Shown here: in pieces, positions 1-10,939 of the stretch
Position numbering within the stretch: position 1 is the first letter of the stretch
Layout: every line of letters starts with the position of its first letter
Assembly: GCA_030142905.1 (NCBI GenBank)
Contig: JASJOG010000216.1
Span: 87,001-151,000, forward strand
Direction of reading: 5' to 3'
DNA from: Heliopora coerulea
Lineage: Eukaryota; Cnidaria; Anthozoa; Scleralcyonacea; Helioporidae
DNA length: 64,000 bases
The notes under the pieces: generated by a model
Seen by the model: only the letters and a program-made list of their open reading frames with translations
Database searches by the model: none
Told to the model about the DNA's origin: nothing
Made by a program: the position numbers and the translations under genes

Positions 1-23
1 TAACAAAAATGACAAAATAATAA

Positions 24-1541
24 TCATGGATTTATGGCTTCATCCGTGACATTGGGTCCCCTGTTATCGACTTCTAAGGGGCACAAGCGATGTACAGGTT
101 GTAAATAGTAGTGCTTTCCCACTTTCACTTTAACTATTCTGATCAGACCGTCGGTTCCAGGATAGACTTTGACAATTCAACCAAGAAGTCACTGTCCGCG
201 ATTAGCATTTGGTTCTACAACCAAGACAACATCACCAATCTGGTAGTTTTGGCTGGGCTTAAGCCATTTTCATCTGGCATTCAGGCTTGGCAGAAATTCT
301 CTTCTCCATCTTCTCCAAAATTGACTCGACAACTGTTGAACTCTGTGTCATCATTTTTTCTGGTCTACGTATTCTTCATCTCCTAAAACTTCCGGGGCAT
401 ACTGTCCTCCAAGTTGCCCAACTAAAAAATGATTCAGTGCAAGTGGAACCAGGATATTAGGATCTGAGCTGACATAGGTTATAGGCCTAGAGTTCAATAG
501 TCCTTTGACTCCACAGATTGCTGTGTGAGGCTCTTTGTCAGACACGGCAGCATCTCCCACGATGGCTTTCTGGGCTTTTTTTGCACTCTTTATCAGGATT
601 TCAAACACTCCATCAAAGTGTAGTGCTGAAGGAGGGTTAAACTTCCATTCAATGGGGCACTTCTGAGTAGTCTTCGTTACGATTTCATGTTGGTCAAAGG
701 TCTGGACCAACTTTTGGAGCTCTTTTTCTGCACCCACAAAATTCGTTCTGTTGTCTCAAACGACGTAACTTGGCATCCCCCTCCTTGCTGTCATACGAGT
801 AAAGGCGTTAAGGAACAAGCTGGTGTCCAGAGCATAGGCTATCTCAAGATGCACGGCTCTGGTCGCAAGACACGTAAACAAGCACAGATAGCGTTTTGCT
901 TTGCTTTTTCCTCGTCCTTGTTTGGTAAGGGTCCACCGTAGTTGACTCCAATGCAGTCAAAAGTTCAAAGTGGAAGAGTTGCTCTTGGCTTGGGAAGTGG
1001 GGCCATCATCTGTTACCCAGATCGAGCCCAAAATCTTCGGTGGCATTGGTGACGGCTCTCTACTACATTTCGCACAGCTCTTCAGCCTTTTGTGATCCAG
1101 AAGCACATTCATAGCTCGGTCAATAAATGTTCTATGCCAGTTCTGCGTCCTAGATTTTCATGGGCATTCACGATGACTACCTTCGTTATCGTGTGATCTT
1201 TGGGCAACAATATGGGGTGCTTAACGTCATACGGAAGGTCGTCTGATTGTGCTAAGCGTCCATTTGCTCTAATGATACCGTCTGTCTTTTTGTGGATTTA
1301 ACGTTAGAAGATGACGGTCTTTGTCCCTGTCTGGAAAGCCTTCTTGTTGTGTACGACGTAACCAGAATGTCTCAGCTTCAGCGAGCTCACTAGGTTGGAG
1401 GTGAGCATTTACTCGTCTGTTTTCTTCACCTATCTTACAGTTGACCAAGAATCTCTATCCATGCAGTTACTTGAACAAGACATCTGAGGCTAGAATAGTG
1501 TTTGGTGTTCAGTTGGATGTCTGATGGCTTCGGGTTTTCGG
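24..1541 (-). pseudogene. BEL/Pao integrase and DUF5641 tail
   Basis: The clean part is 351-737, whose product ends the integrase core (GLLNSRPITYVSSDP) and enters DUF5641 (LNHFLVGQLGG). Between 738 and 1541 the same strand shows integrase-like stretches only if the frame is switched several times. Downstream, 24-350 encodes the rest of DUF5641 (for example YQIGDVVLVVEPNANRGQ), but with at least two in-frame TGA codons, consistent with CGA-to-TGA and TGG-to-TGA changes. The integrase would join element DNA to the genome. Confidence 0.75.
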
Positions 1542-2283
1542 TCACATGTGTCTGAACACTTTTTTCTCTTCTGATTTGTCCGGGCAACTGTTAGGCACCT
1601 TGTCAGGCCAAGAGCGTTCCTCTGTTAGGAATTTTGGTCCTTGCCACCATACTTTATTTTCGGCCAATTCAGATGCTGAAATGCCTCTCGTTGGTAAATT
1701 GTCAGGGTTCAATTTCCCTGGAACGTGACGCCATTGGTTTGGACTAGTTATTCTTTGAATTTCTCCAATGCGGTTGGCTACGAACAGCTTGAAGTTCTTA
1801 CTTTGGCTTCTAACCCAGTGAAAGACGTTTATGGAATCCGTCCAGAAAGTCGTGTTCTCAATTTGCAACGTCTTTAGGAGGTTGTTCACTAATCTTGTGG
1901 AGAGAGCGGCACCCATTAGCTCTAGTCTGGGTATGGTTAAGGTTTTCAAAGGTGCTACGCGACTCTTGGATGCTATGAGTCTAGAGGTGCTGGAATTAGT
2001 CTCGTAATGACAGACTAAGTAGGCTACAGCTGCGTAGGCATCTTTGGAGGCATCTGCAAAAAACATGCATCTCCAAGGTCATCAGTTCTTGAAGTTGGAT
2101 ACAGCGTGGAACTCGGACTGTATGTAAATCTTTCAACTTGGTTACCCATTTGTGCCAGTTGGTGAGGAGGTGATCAGGCAACGCATCGTCCCAACCAAGG
2201 CCAGCCATCCAAATTTCCTGCATCAGAACTTTTGCTCTCACTGAGAACGGAGCCAAGAATTGCAGCGGATCAAACAGTTGCAA
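1542..2283 (-). pseudogene. BEL/Pao connection (A17) and RNase H region
   Basis: Frame 1996-2283 starts with LFDPLQFLAPFSVRAKVLMQ, the conserved start of the Pao peptidase A17/connection domain. Frame 1542-2066 follows with MFFADASKDAYAAVAYL, the first Asp box of Pao RNase H, then PRLELMGA (Glu) and FWTDSINVFHWV (second Asp), and ends in the NQWRHVPGKLNPDNLPTRG stretch that closes this domain. The frames overlap by about 70 bases through a frameshift. The RNase H catalytic residues look intact. Confidence 0.85.
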
Positions 2284-2505
2284 TGGCGCTCAAGACATCT
2301 TGTTTGCTGGACTTTGGCATAATTTTCAGAAGATCGACAGGAAATTCAAACATGTCTAATTCAGCATTCCACCAGACACCAAGAGTCTTCAACGATAGAA
2401 GTGCACTATCTTGAATTGTCAAGCCGGGTGTTCACTCTGTTTCAGGGACTTCTACCATGGATCTTTCATTGGACAGCCATTTTCACAATTTGAATCCAGC
2501 CTTGT

Positions 2506-3211
2506 CTAGGAGCATTGAAAGTTGTCTTCTAACTTCTTTCGCTGCTGGTATTTCTCGCACGAATCTAGAACATCGTCTACATACATGAAGTTATCCACTG
2601 TATCTGCGGCTTCTGGATAGTCATTGGCATTAGATTGTGCATGGGCGTGAAGGACATGTTGGGTGCAAAATGGCAAGGCAGCGTTCCCGAATGGCAGGCG
2701 TTGAAATTCGTATACGTCTGGCTTGCTCGAGGTATCGAAATTGCGCCATAGGAATCGATGATAAGGACAATCCTCAAGTTTGAGGCCAACTTGCAAAAAC
2801 ATCTCTGAAACGTTGGCTGGAAGGGGGACAGGAGCATGACGAAAATGCACCAAAACGTCGGTAACTTCTCTCTGGAGTTTAGGTCCGGGTAACACTATCG
2901 TTCAAACTCATTCCGTTGACTTTTGCTGTGGCATCAAATACAATTCTAACTTTGGTAGTAGTCTTGTCTTCATGAACAACTGGAAAATGAGGTAGCAACT
3001 GTTGGTCTTCATTCAGTCGTGAGCCAGGGACTTTTCTAATGTAGTGTTTTCTTTTGTAATCTTCAATAAAGGCGTTATATGCTTGTCCTACTTTGGCACT
3101 CTTGCATTGTAATGACTTCTCAAGGTTCGTCAGCATTGATAAGGCCATGTCGATTGTTCTCCAACTTAGGTTTTTCCGTTCTCCAAGGTATACCAATCTC
3201 GTACCTACCAT
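2506..3211 (-). pseudogene. BEL/Pao reverse transcriptase
   Basis: Two overlapping minus-strand frames (2879-3211 and 2506-2895) carry the Pao-type reverse transcriptase. The upstream part has VRIVFDATAKVNGMSLND, the family's motif-A neighbourhood. The downstream part has LPFGNAALPF and the catalytic box NFMYVDDVLDS (YVDD). A frameshift lies in the overlap at about 2880-2895. The enzyme would copy element RNA into DNA in cytoplasmic particles. The catalytic Asp pair is kept, but the reading frame is not. Confidence 0.85.
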
Positions 3212-3562
3212 CTGCTAACCTTAAGGTCTTTTTTGCTTGGGCTACGGCTCTGTTCTCATCTGGGGTGGGTGGTCTTTCTTTTTCATCTCGTATACCCAAA
3301 GTTTCTAGGTCCCAGAACTTTCTGGTACATGCATGTGGTTACTTACGTACGTTCGTGTCGTATGCGTTTGTGAATTGGTTGTTTTGAACTCTTCGGTCAC
3401 GGTCAGTCCAAAACAAACCCATCCTAAATGCATTTTTCTGACAATGGGGTCTGTATCTTTACGGCCTCATATTTCATGAAGAACGTGATGAAACACTGGT
3501 TGATCACTCCCTATCAGCACATCGATTCGGCGTCTGTTCGCTACTTTCTTGAAGGGGACAGA

Positions 3563-4177
3563 TCAAAGATGTGGCCAACGATCTTTTAACTTAGCCCATG
3601 GAAAGGCAGGAGTGTCGCCCGTGATGTTGTCTAGGACATTAGCTTGAATTTTGGCCACAAACGTTTTGTGGCAACATTCCAGAGTTCTCGACGGGAATTT
3701 TTCCTCACTTCTGAACCGCCTGTTCCAGAGATTGTCAGGACCTGTTCTTTGCCAAAAAAGTTTCAGTTCTTCCGCTGCATTTTCGGTAACATAAGATCCC
3801 ATTGAGCATGGGTCTACCATCCCGTTTACTTTTAGTTTCTTTTTACCATTACAAAGAAGTGCTGGCAAAATCATCAAAGAAACGTGTTCGGCTTGTCTTG
3901 TCATATAGGTTCTTGATGTATCGTCCTCATCTGTGGTTTCTGTGAGATGGCTGTGGCTGTCATTTTCTTGTTTTTCTCTCTCGATTTGTTGAGGGAAGAC
4001 AGCTTCCCCTGTACTTTGACCAGGTTCTTGCAGATAGCCACTGTACGTCTTACTTGTGCATCCATTCACTCCACACTCTCTCATCTTTCGGCATCCTTTT
4101 GAATGATGGCCAGCAGCCAAACATCGAAAACATTGTCTATTTCGAGCAATAAGTTCCTTTCTCTGAGTTACGTTCAA
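3563..4177 (-). pseudogene. BEL/Pao gag zinc knuckle and aspartic protease region
   Basis: The translated segment opens with a CCHC-type zinc knuckle, CFRCLAAGHHSKGC, used by gag to bind nucleic acid. It continues into a DUF1758-like aspartic protease region, where the family active site D-[ST]-G is expected. Here the corresponding stretch reads MVDPCSMGSYVTENAAEEL, so the D-x-G motif appears altered to D-P-C-S-M-G. The frame ends at 3563 and does not continue directly into the reverse transcriptase, showing a break. Confidence 0.75.
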
Positions 4178-4605
4178 CTTTTTAAAGGCGGTACAAACCC
4201 ATGGGGGGTGGTCATATTGGCAAGTGTCAATGATGTATTTTCTTTTCTAAGTGTTAAATCCCCTTAGGTTTCGTTTCTCTCTTTTCTCGTCACAACGTTT
4301 TGTGAATTCCCTGGTCTCCTCTCTTGCTTCATTGATTATCTGAACTCACATCTCCATCCATTCGACTAAATTCTCGAGGTTGTCCTCTTCATGGTGTTCA
4401 ATTAACCAAAATTTGTAATCTCACACATCCTTTTCCGTTAGCTTTTCCTTTGTTGTCAAATTTAGACTATGTCCATTTAGATCTCCACTAGACGTGCTGT
4501 CTCGAAGCGCGACTAAGACTCGGTCTAAAATTGTTAAAAATTCTTCTAAGTCTTCAGTTGAAGTCTGGGCCACCCCCGAAGAGTGGTTAGGTGTTTAATC
4601 TGGAT

Positions 4606-5713
4606 TCATCTTTCACCTCTGTATTTCTTTTCTAGCTTTTCTTTGGCTCTCTCATAGGCGTTCAAGGAATAGCCAAGGTCTTTCACCATTTCCAGGGCTT
4701 TACCTTTCAAACAACTTTGGAGGCACAACATTTTCTCATTTACTAGCATTTTGGCCTTGTCTATGATTGCCGTAAACGCTGCTTTCCATGGTTTGTAATC
4801 AGTTCTGTTTTCGCCGGAAAACACAGGAAGTTCCACCCCTTTTAGACGAACTTGCAAAGTGTTAAGGGAACAGTGATCAGAGAGGGAATATTCCATGTTT
4901 TGGGCAATATTCCATGTTTTTTAATTTTCGTCTTACTTGTTGTTCCTTCTATCTCTTTGAGACTGGCTATTTTGCACGCTTCTTTGGTTCATTGTTTCAT
5001 TGTTTCATCAGTTGTAACTGTGCCAAGTGTTTCTCAAGTTCCGCTTCTTGGTGCTCTTCTTCTTCTAGGGCAGACAATTGTTCTCTCACTTCATTAGCTT
5101 CTCGATCTTCTCTCATCGTAGATGCGGTTGTTTTGTTTAGTACCGATTGTCTGTCCTCATTTACATCACAGGAGCTGACGATGGAGGACTCAGCTCCCCT
5201 GGCATGTAATCTGTTTCGTAGGTGTTGATCTGCTGCTTTAGTTATCTTGTCACTCAATGCCATTATTTCGTCTAGCTCTTTATCCAACTGGTCTATGGCA
5301 GCATCACAATTCTCATCGTCACTAACTGCAATTGCCTCTTTTAGACAGGCGATTATTTTCTCGAGAACTGAAAGCTCTGAGTTTACTTTATTGATTGCTC
5401 ATCGAATCGTAGTCTTACTTGATAGTGTCTTCGGGTCGTTAGTCACAATAAGTTCATATAAGTTGTTCCTGGCTCTCATAAGTCTAGTCTTTCCCGACTT
5501 TTTCCTATTTCATAGTGTTAGGACACGTTTGCAGTTCGTGCTGTCACTCTCATCTTTTCCACCGGTCATTTCATCTGTGGCCATATTATTGTCCAAGAGA
5601 GTAATCTCTCTGTCAAATTGTCTTGGAAACTCTCGAAGGCTCCAGTTTGAAGGACCACTTTGTTCTCGAATAGAACGGACTAAATAGTCACATGATTCCA
5701 AGAGAAATACCAA
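4606..5713 (-). pseudogene. BEL/Pao gag N-terminal region (coiled coil, DUF1759-like)
   Basis: Three minus-strand open pieces (5510-5713, 4997-5287 and 4606-4896) make up the start of the gag polyprotein. The middle piece is rich in E, K, L and Q and looks like a coiled coil. The last piece contains the pattern LPVFSGENRTDYKPWKAAF, typical of the DUF1759 gag domain that packages retroelement RNA. The pieces are in different frames, so at least two frameshifts or deletions have occurred. The first methionine at 5713 is the upstream-most candidate start; no LTR or leader is visible to confirm it. Confidence 0.7.
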
Positions 5714-5779
5714 AACGATTTCTTCTCTTTAGTCACACAAAAAACCAAAACACACTGTCCCGATCACATTACACGTCTC

Positions 5780-7330
5780 AACCCCCCACATCCTTTCCTA
5801 ATGGAGTAACTTGAATTAATAATTGACAACATTCCAGAACAATGAGAAAGACAAGACTTACATTCGCCATGTTGAGATGCAGTAAAAAGATCAAGTGCCA
5901 AAACCATGAAACAAAGTCGTGGGAGTTGACGACAATTCAGTGGTAAAATTGCCATCAAATGGCTAGAATGGGATTCATATTTGTCATGAGTTGCAATGAC
6001 ACTAAAAAGGGAATTGGTCCACTTTGCCTTCCTGTGGATGGCTTCTGCTCAGAAAGGGCACATGGTGTTTCAGTTTCAAGGTAAAGCATCACTTTGTTGG
6101 AATTAATCGTGTGCATAATTAAGTCGTTAGGAATTCTTATTGTGTAGAATATTGATGACATTTATATTTAATTTGTAATACTTTTTGCATAGGATGTTGG
6201 TGGCATGGCCACAACTGTGATTTGAACAAGGAAAGGAAGTAAACACCTGATGACAATAACCCATGGTCGAGCTGTTGGGAGAGAAAGAAATAATAAATAC
6301 ATTGTTGGACAGGGATACAACCTTGTTGAAAGTAAGGAGTGTGAGTGGCGAGCAATGAAGAAAAACAAGAGAGATCTTCAGCAATTAATTGCCCCCAGGC
6401 TCTGACAACCCTTGGACCATTTTAAAACCATGTCAGCAGAAAGCACCATAGCTGCAATTAGGAACGGAATGTCGTTTAGTTGCATAGAATGTGATAACCA
6501 TGCCCTGCAGCATTTGAAAGAAAAGTTTTGAGATGTGTCTCATCTTCAAGAATGTGAAAATTGCTTGAGAAGACATTAGCGACTATATGAAGGCCTACAC
6601 AGAGCAAAACGACATCATCATATAACTATGATGTAGTATGATTGTAAAGAAGATTCTTTTGGCGACTCCTCTTTTGAAGTGGTACCTAGTACATGGTCTG
6701 GAGGTCATTCATGTCTACCAGGTGATTGAATACAAGCCTGATCCATGTTTTAAACCTTTTGGCCATGTTGGGATGGAGATGCCAACCCTGCCAAAGTCAT
6801 CATTGTCAATACCACGAAACTGGTTGGAAATTTGTCATATAGTAAAACCATAACAGAGTGCCATTAAGGTAAAGTTTTGCAACAACGACCAAGAGACATA
6901 CAAGGTCCAGAGTTGTTAAAAAAACATTAAAATAGATTTACCTTTACAAGTAGGATTTATTGTTTATCAGTACACAAAACTCCGCATGCTTCAGTTTTAC
7001 TGTGATTTTTTAGATAAATACCTAAGTAGATCAGACTTTGAGGATTGTGAAATGGAGACAGACACTGCCTACGTTGCAATAAGTGATTAGAGCATTGAAA
7101 GTTTGGTCAGATCAGATAAACCGGCTGAGTATTGGGCTAATAAGTGTAACTGGTTCCTTCAAACCGATACAGTAGAGCATGCTCATTACAATAAGAGAAC
7201 GCCATGTTTATTTAAGTTTGAATGAGAAAAGGATGGTATTATAGGGCTATGTAGCAAGATGTATTATTGTTTTGGGAATGGTAAGATGTCATTTTAAATA
7301 AGTGGTCAGGGTGTGAATTGGGGGTTTTGA
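5780..7330 (+). pseudogene. Protein-primed type B DNA polymerase relic (Maverick/adintovirus-like)
   Basis: Short plus-strand pieces in shifting frames match the protein-primed family B polymerases of Maverick/Polinton and adintovirus elements, which replicate linear virus-like DNA. In order: a VGVDDNS stretch at about 5925 (motif A area), an FQFQG block at about 6080, a cysteine-containing CIECDNHALQHLKE segment near 6490, LATPLLKWYLVHGLEV at about 6665, LRMLQFYCDFLDKYL near 7000, and METDTAYVA near 7055. The last corresponds to the catalytic D-T-D box, with Glu in place of the first Asp. Many stops and frameshifts make it non-functional. A homologous piece lies inverted at 9191-9810. Confidence 0.7.
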
Positions 7331-7915
7331 ATGTTAAATATTAAATGTGTACTTATATTCAAGCAAAAATTGCTTTTAGTTATTTTTACTCTAAATGTAA
7401 AGTTTTAGATGACAGCATGTCACCTATTCCTTTGCATATTTAAATATTACTTTTTCGAATTTATATATGTGTGCTTGTAAATAGGGAATTGAAACTATGC
7501 ATTTTTATGAACACTATGTCTATTGACTATTTTCATGTGTGAAGGGGAAAGGGAGAGCCCCACATGTGTTTCCTTGAAATGGGACCACCCAGGACTTGTG
7601 AAAAAGTATTTAGTTTTGAGGTACATTTGAAATTGCTCAACTATAAACATGGCTCGATTGCAAAAGTTTTGTCTGATTTGTGGGAAGCAAGGTTTCTTAA
7701 AACTATCCAACCATCTACCTGACTTTCACTATCTCTTGTCCAAAGATAGACAACCTTATCTTGTGCAAGCAAAAACATGTCTATTGGATTTAAATGCTCT
7801 TTTAAAATAGTTATTTATGTTGAGAGACAATTCTCCAATCAGGAACTGTCAAAATGGTATAAATAGGGGTTGTGAGTTCAGCCTCTTAAATTTAGTCATG
7901 TACTTGATACAGTTA
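7331..7915. other. Non-coding gap between polymerase and ATPase relics
   Basis: About 580 bases of AT-rich sequence. I see no recognisable domain in any frame. It may be rotted sequence of the same virus-like element, but nothing supports a specific call. Confidence 0.4.
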
Positions 7916-8470
7916 ACACATCCTTTTGGGCTCTCAGTCTTGGGCAGAACAAAAACTGATGACAGTGTTTGTGAAACAGTTGCTTGCCAATGCTAAAGTG
8001 GTGATTGACCTGTCTCCAGAAAATATTTTGTACTGTTATTCTGAGTACCAGGATGCATTTAGTGAAATGGAACTCCTAGTTCCCGGGATTTAATTTGTCT
8101 GTTTACCTGATTTCATGCTGGACAGTATTAATCCACAAACTAGAAATTTGTTATTGATGATTGTATGGGGTTGAGAGGTGCCTTAATCACTAAACATTTC
8201 AAGAAAAAATCACCATGGAAACCTTAGTGTGATCCATATTGTGCAGAACTTATTTCATCAAAGCAAAGATCATCTTACCATTTCACTGAACACAAGTTAT
8301 CTTGCCTTAATGCAAAATGTGAGCAATGCAAGTCAAGTAATTCATTCAACCAAACAAGTTTTCTCAGCAACAAAAGAGCTGTATTCTTCTTTGTTGGTCT
8401 TTACAACTCTGGACCTTGTACATCTCTTTGTCAATAGCATCAAGTTGTGGGAAGAAGGTAGAATTGACTA
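7916..8470 (+). pseudogene. Genome-packaging ATPase relic (Maverick/adintovirus-like)
   Basis: Plus-strand fragments resemble the FtsK/HerA-type packaging ATPase of Maverick/adintovirus-like elements, which pumps DNA into capsids. Visible pieces are FVKQLLANAKVVID and ILYCYSEYQDAF near 7970-8055, a LLLMIVWG stretch at about 8150 where Walker B would fall, and VIHIVQNLFHQSKDHLT near 8230-8285 followed by NTSYLAL (sensor region). The glycine-lysine P-loop expected just before FVKQLL is not recognisable. Multiple stops are present. It sits downstream of the polymerase on the same strand, which fits one element. Known relatives guided this call; no capsid gene is visible. Confidence 0.6.
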
Positions 8471-8768
8471 AATGGGGCACTTTGTCATCACTGCAAAACT
8501 TAACCGCTCAATGGTGCTCTTTGTTATGGTTTTACCATACGAGTTTTCAACCAGCTTTATGGTATCGGCAACGACAGCATCTCTGTCCTGGCATCTACAA
8601 AAGGTTTGAAACATGGATCAGGCATGTATTCAATCACCTGGAAGACATGTGACTTCCAGACCATGTTTTTTTGTACCACTTCAGAAGAGGAGTTGCCAAA
8701 AGAATCTTCTTTCCAATCAAGCTGCGTTGTGGTTGGGCCATTATGTTGTTTTGCTCTGTGTAGGCCTT

Positions 8769-9060
8769 CACGTGGTCACCAATGTTGTTACATGACAGTT
8801 GTCACGTGCCGAGAATATTCTAGAATATTTTAACTTCTTTTAGTTTTTCCTTAGTCATGCTGATGTAAAAAAATTTTTATATTACTTGAGTCATGGTTAC
8901 TAAATATGGTATATTAGGTTATTTTAGAAATGACATAATTGACGTCATAGTTAACGGACAGACTATATAAGCGCAACTTGCTTTGACCCTTGGTGTGTGT
9001 TGTTTTGTGTGCTCAGGATCATTACCTGTATTCAAGTCTCGGTGTAATATAAGGCATTAA
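8769..9060 (+). promoter_or_regulatory. Dense promoter-like cluster, possible solo LTR
   Basis: Within about 200 bases are two CACGTG E-boxes (8769-8774 and 8803-8808), a run of alternating GAA/TTC pentamers at 8813-8830 that fits a heat-shock element, a perfect AP-1 site TGAGTCA (8887-8893), a perfect CRE TGACGTCA (8940-8947) and a TATA box TATATAA (8964-8970). A start site would fall near 8995-9000. The sequence from about 8799 begins TGTCACG and could be a solo LTR, but I see no clear 5-bp target duplication or CA-3' end. Function is inferred from site matches only. Confidence 0.4.
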
Positions 9061-9190
9061 CAGTTGTGGATGGAATGCTTTACCGGTGGAACTTTTCTCT
9101 TTTGTCACCGCTGGGTTGTCAGAGTTGCAAGCTTAAAAGTGTCAAGAAGAAAGATAAGCTTTGAACATTTTTAGTTGTTATCTTAGCTCT

Positions 9191-9810
9191 TTAGTTTCTT
9201 TTCTCGTTACACATCAGTAACAATGTCTTCTCAAGCAATTTCCACATTCTTGAAGATGGGACACATCTCTCAAAGTTTTCTTTTAGATGTTGTGGAACAT
9301 GGATATCACATTCTACACATCCAAACTTTTCATTCCTAATGGTAGCTATGACACTCTGCTGACACAGTCCAAGGGTTGTTGGAGCCTGGTGGCAATGAAT
9401 CACTGAAGATTTCTGTTGTTTTTCTTCATTGCTCGCCACTAACATTCCCAACATTCAATGAGGTTGTGGCCCTGTCCAATAATTTATTTGCTAGTTCTCT
9501 TTGTCTCTTCCAACAACTCAGCCATGATTTTTTGTTATCAAGTTTTTACTCCCTATCCTTCATTCAAAAAGAATTCCTAATGACTAATTTTAAAAAAGCA
9601 ATACTTTACCTTGAAACTGAAACATGTGGACCAATTTGCTTTTCAGTGTTGTACTCATGAGGAGTATGGATCCCATGCTGAAAAGCTTCCCATTCCAGCC
9701 ATTTGATGGCCATTTTACCAATGCCTGTTCTACTATCAACCAACCACATTGAATAGTCACCCATTGGCATTGGCTGCATAGGAGTCTAAAGGTATTCTCA
9801 GTTTTCACCT
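9191..9810 (-). pseudogene. Second type B DNA polymerase fragment, inverted
   Basis: The minus strand here is clearly homologous to plus-strand 5930-6590. Shared features include the FQFQGK block (about 9610), the SNEEKQ segment and CVECDIHVPQHLKENF, matching CIECDNHALQHLKE in the other copy. Only the middle of the polymerase is present, with frameshifts. Together the two copies form an inverted pair about 2.6 kb apart around the ATPase relic, either two element copies or a rearranged one. Confidence 0.65.
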
Positions 9811-9929
9811 GATGTCACAAGGTTTTCCAAATGTGGGCATCTGCCATGTTGGTATCACTCAGGCTGTGAAATTTATCGTTATAGTAAGCCACTTATATCA
9901 ACCTCATGTGAGTCCTTTTGAATTTAACA

Positions 9930-10836
9930 GGCGAAAAAGCTGAAGAAGACTCAAAGAACCTTCTCTATAACATTCCTATTCTGTCAGAGTATGCCAGGGC
10001 TTTGCAAAAGCAAGTAAAGCGATGATACCTTGGAAAGATATTAGTTGTAAGGGTTGGCCCTACAAACGTTCTTAGTGAACAGTTTGACCCAGAGTGCTTG
10101 CTGCCCATAGAGGTGATGGATTTGCTTGGATATCTCATTTTAGAGACAAGCTTTTATACAAGACAGCAAATGGAAGCCTTTAATCAAATGGTTTCTGTTT
10201 TTTTTACTTTAGTCCAAGGGTGCAAGATTTCAAGTGAGCACATTGTTGTAGCTAAACCATGACACTATCCAAGAACAAACGACCCACTTGTAAACATTTG
10301 GATAATCACCAAGAATGATGGGACCATCCTTTCCTCACATTGTTTAGGTTGCAAAGCAGGGCTTGCCGAGTCATGTTCTCATATCGCCACTGTGTTGTTT
10401 CACATTGAAGCTTGGACCTGAACTAAAGGCAAATTAGGTTGAGCACAAGTTAAATGTACATGACTGCAACCTACATATGTGAATGAAGTGCTCTGTACTA
10501 GGATTAAAAATATTTACTTCACTTCAGCCAAAAAGGTCAAGGAAAACAGATGCCAAAATCGATTGCTTGAACAAAAACAACCCCGAAGATGTATATTTAA
10601 ATGAAAGTCAAGCAGAAACAAGGCATCCAGAGTTCTTTCCCCATCACCAGTGAAAATTATTTTTCTCTTTAAGAAATTAAATAACTGCAAAATCAAGCCA
10701 GTAGCTTTGAGTTTGAGCAGTGATTATGCTGATCAATTCATAGCCAAAAGTAGATCTATGCCTGTTGTGTCTGACCTATTTGACCCTGAAAAGCTTGACC
10801 TGGAATGGCAGGAACTGTTGCAGAAATGTCCATGAG
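9930..10836 (+). pseudogene. SWIM zinc-finger region of a multidomain mobile-element protein
   Basis: A plus-strand coding track, readable with a few in-frame stops, contains a SWIM-type finger, HCLGCKAGLAESCSHI, at about 10336-10385 (C-x2-C-x7-C-x-H). It is flanked by DPLVNIWIITKNDGT before and FIEAWT-like VLFHIEAWT after. It continues to 10836 with KPVALSLSSDYADQF and SRSMPVVSDLFDPEKLDL. Proteins with this order are common, multi-copy and unnamed in cnidarian and lancelet-type genomes, usually followed by a YqaJ nuclease, which is what follows here. In-frame stops (for example after VVAKP) show decay. The role of the family is unknown to me; SWIM fingers bind DNA or protein. Confidence 0.65.
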
Positions 10837-10939
10837 TTGAACAGATTGAAAAGGGCTCAGGATTGGAGCCTCTGTGAGTGGGGCTGCTTTCCACAGTAAT
10901 ATTGCACAACCTCCACAGTCACTGATAAAAAGTGTTATC

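Larger units (their letters stand above)
24..5713 (-). mobile_element. BEL/Pao LTR retrotransposon, internal region, decayed
   Basis: A minus-strand series of retroelement domains runs in the order gag (DUF1759-like), CCHC knuckle and protease, reverse transcriptase, RNase H, then integrase and DUF5641, which is the gene order of BEL/Pao elements. The last codon block ends at a TGA at 24-26. The downstream LTR would lie left of the window. I could not recognise an upstream LTR to the right of 5713. Frames are broken repeatedly, and at least one stop looks like CGA changed to TGA, so this copy is dead. Component domains are given separately. Confidence 0.85.

Noticed and set aside
5764..6384. 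Minus-strand open frames rich in Phe, Leu and Ser
   Set aside because: They are antisense to the polymerase relic, which explains the sequence on the plus strand.
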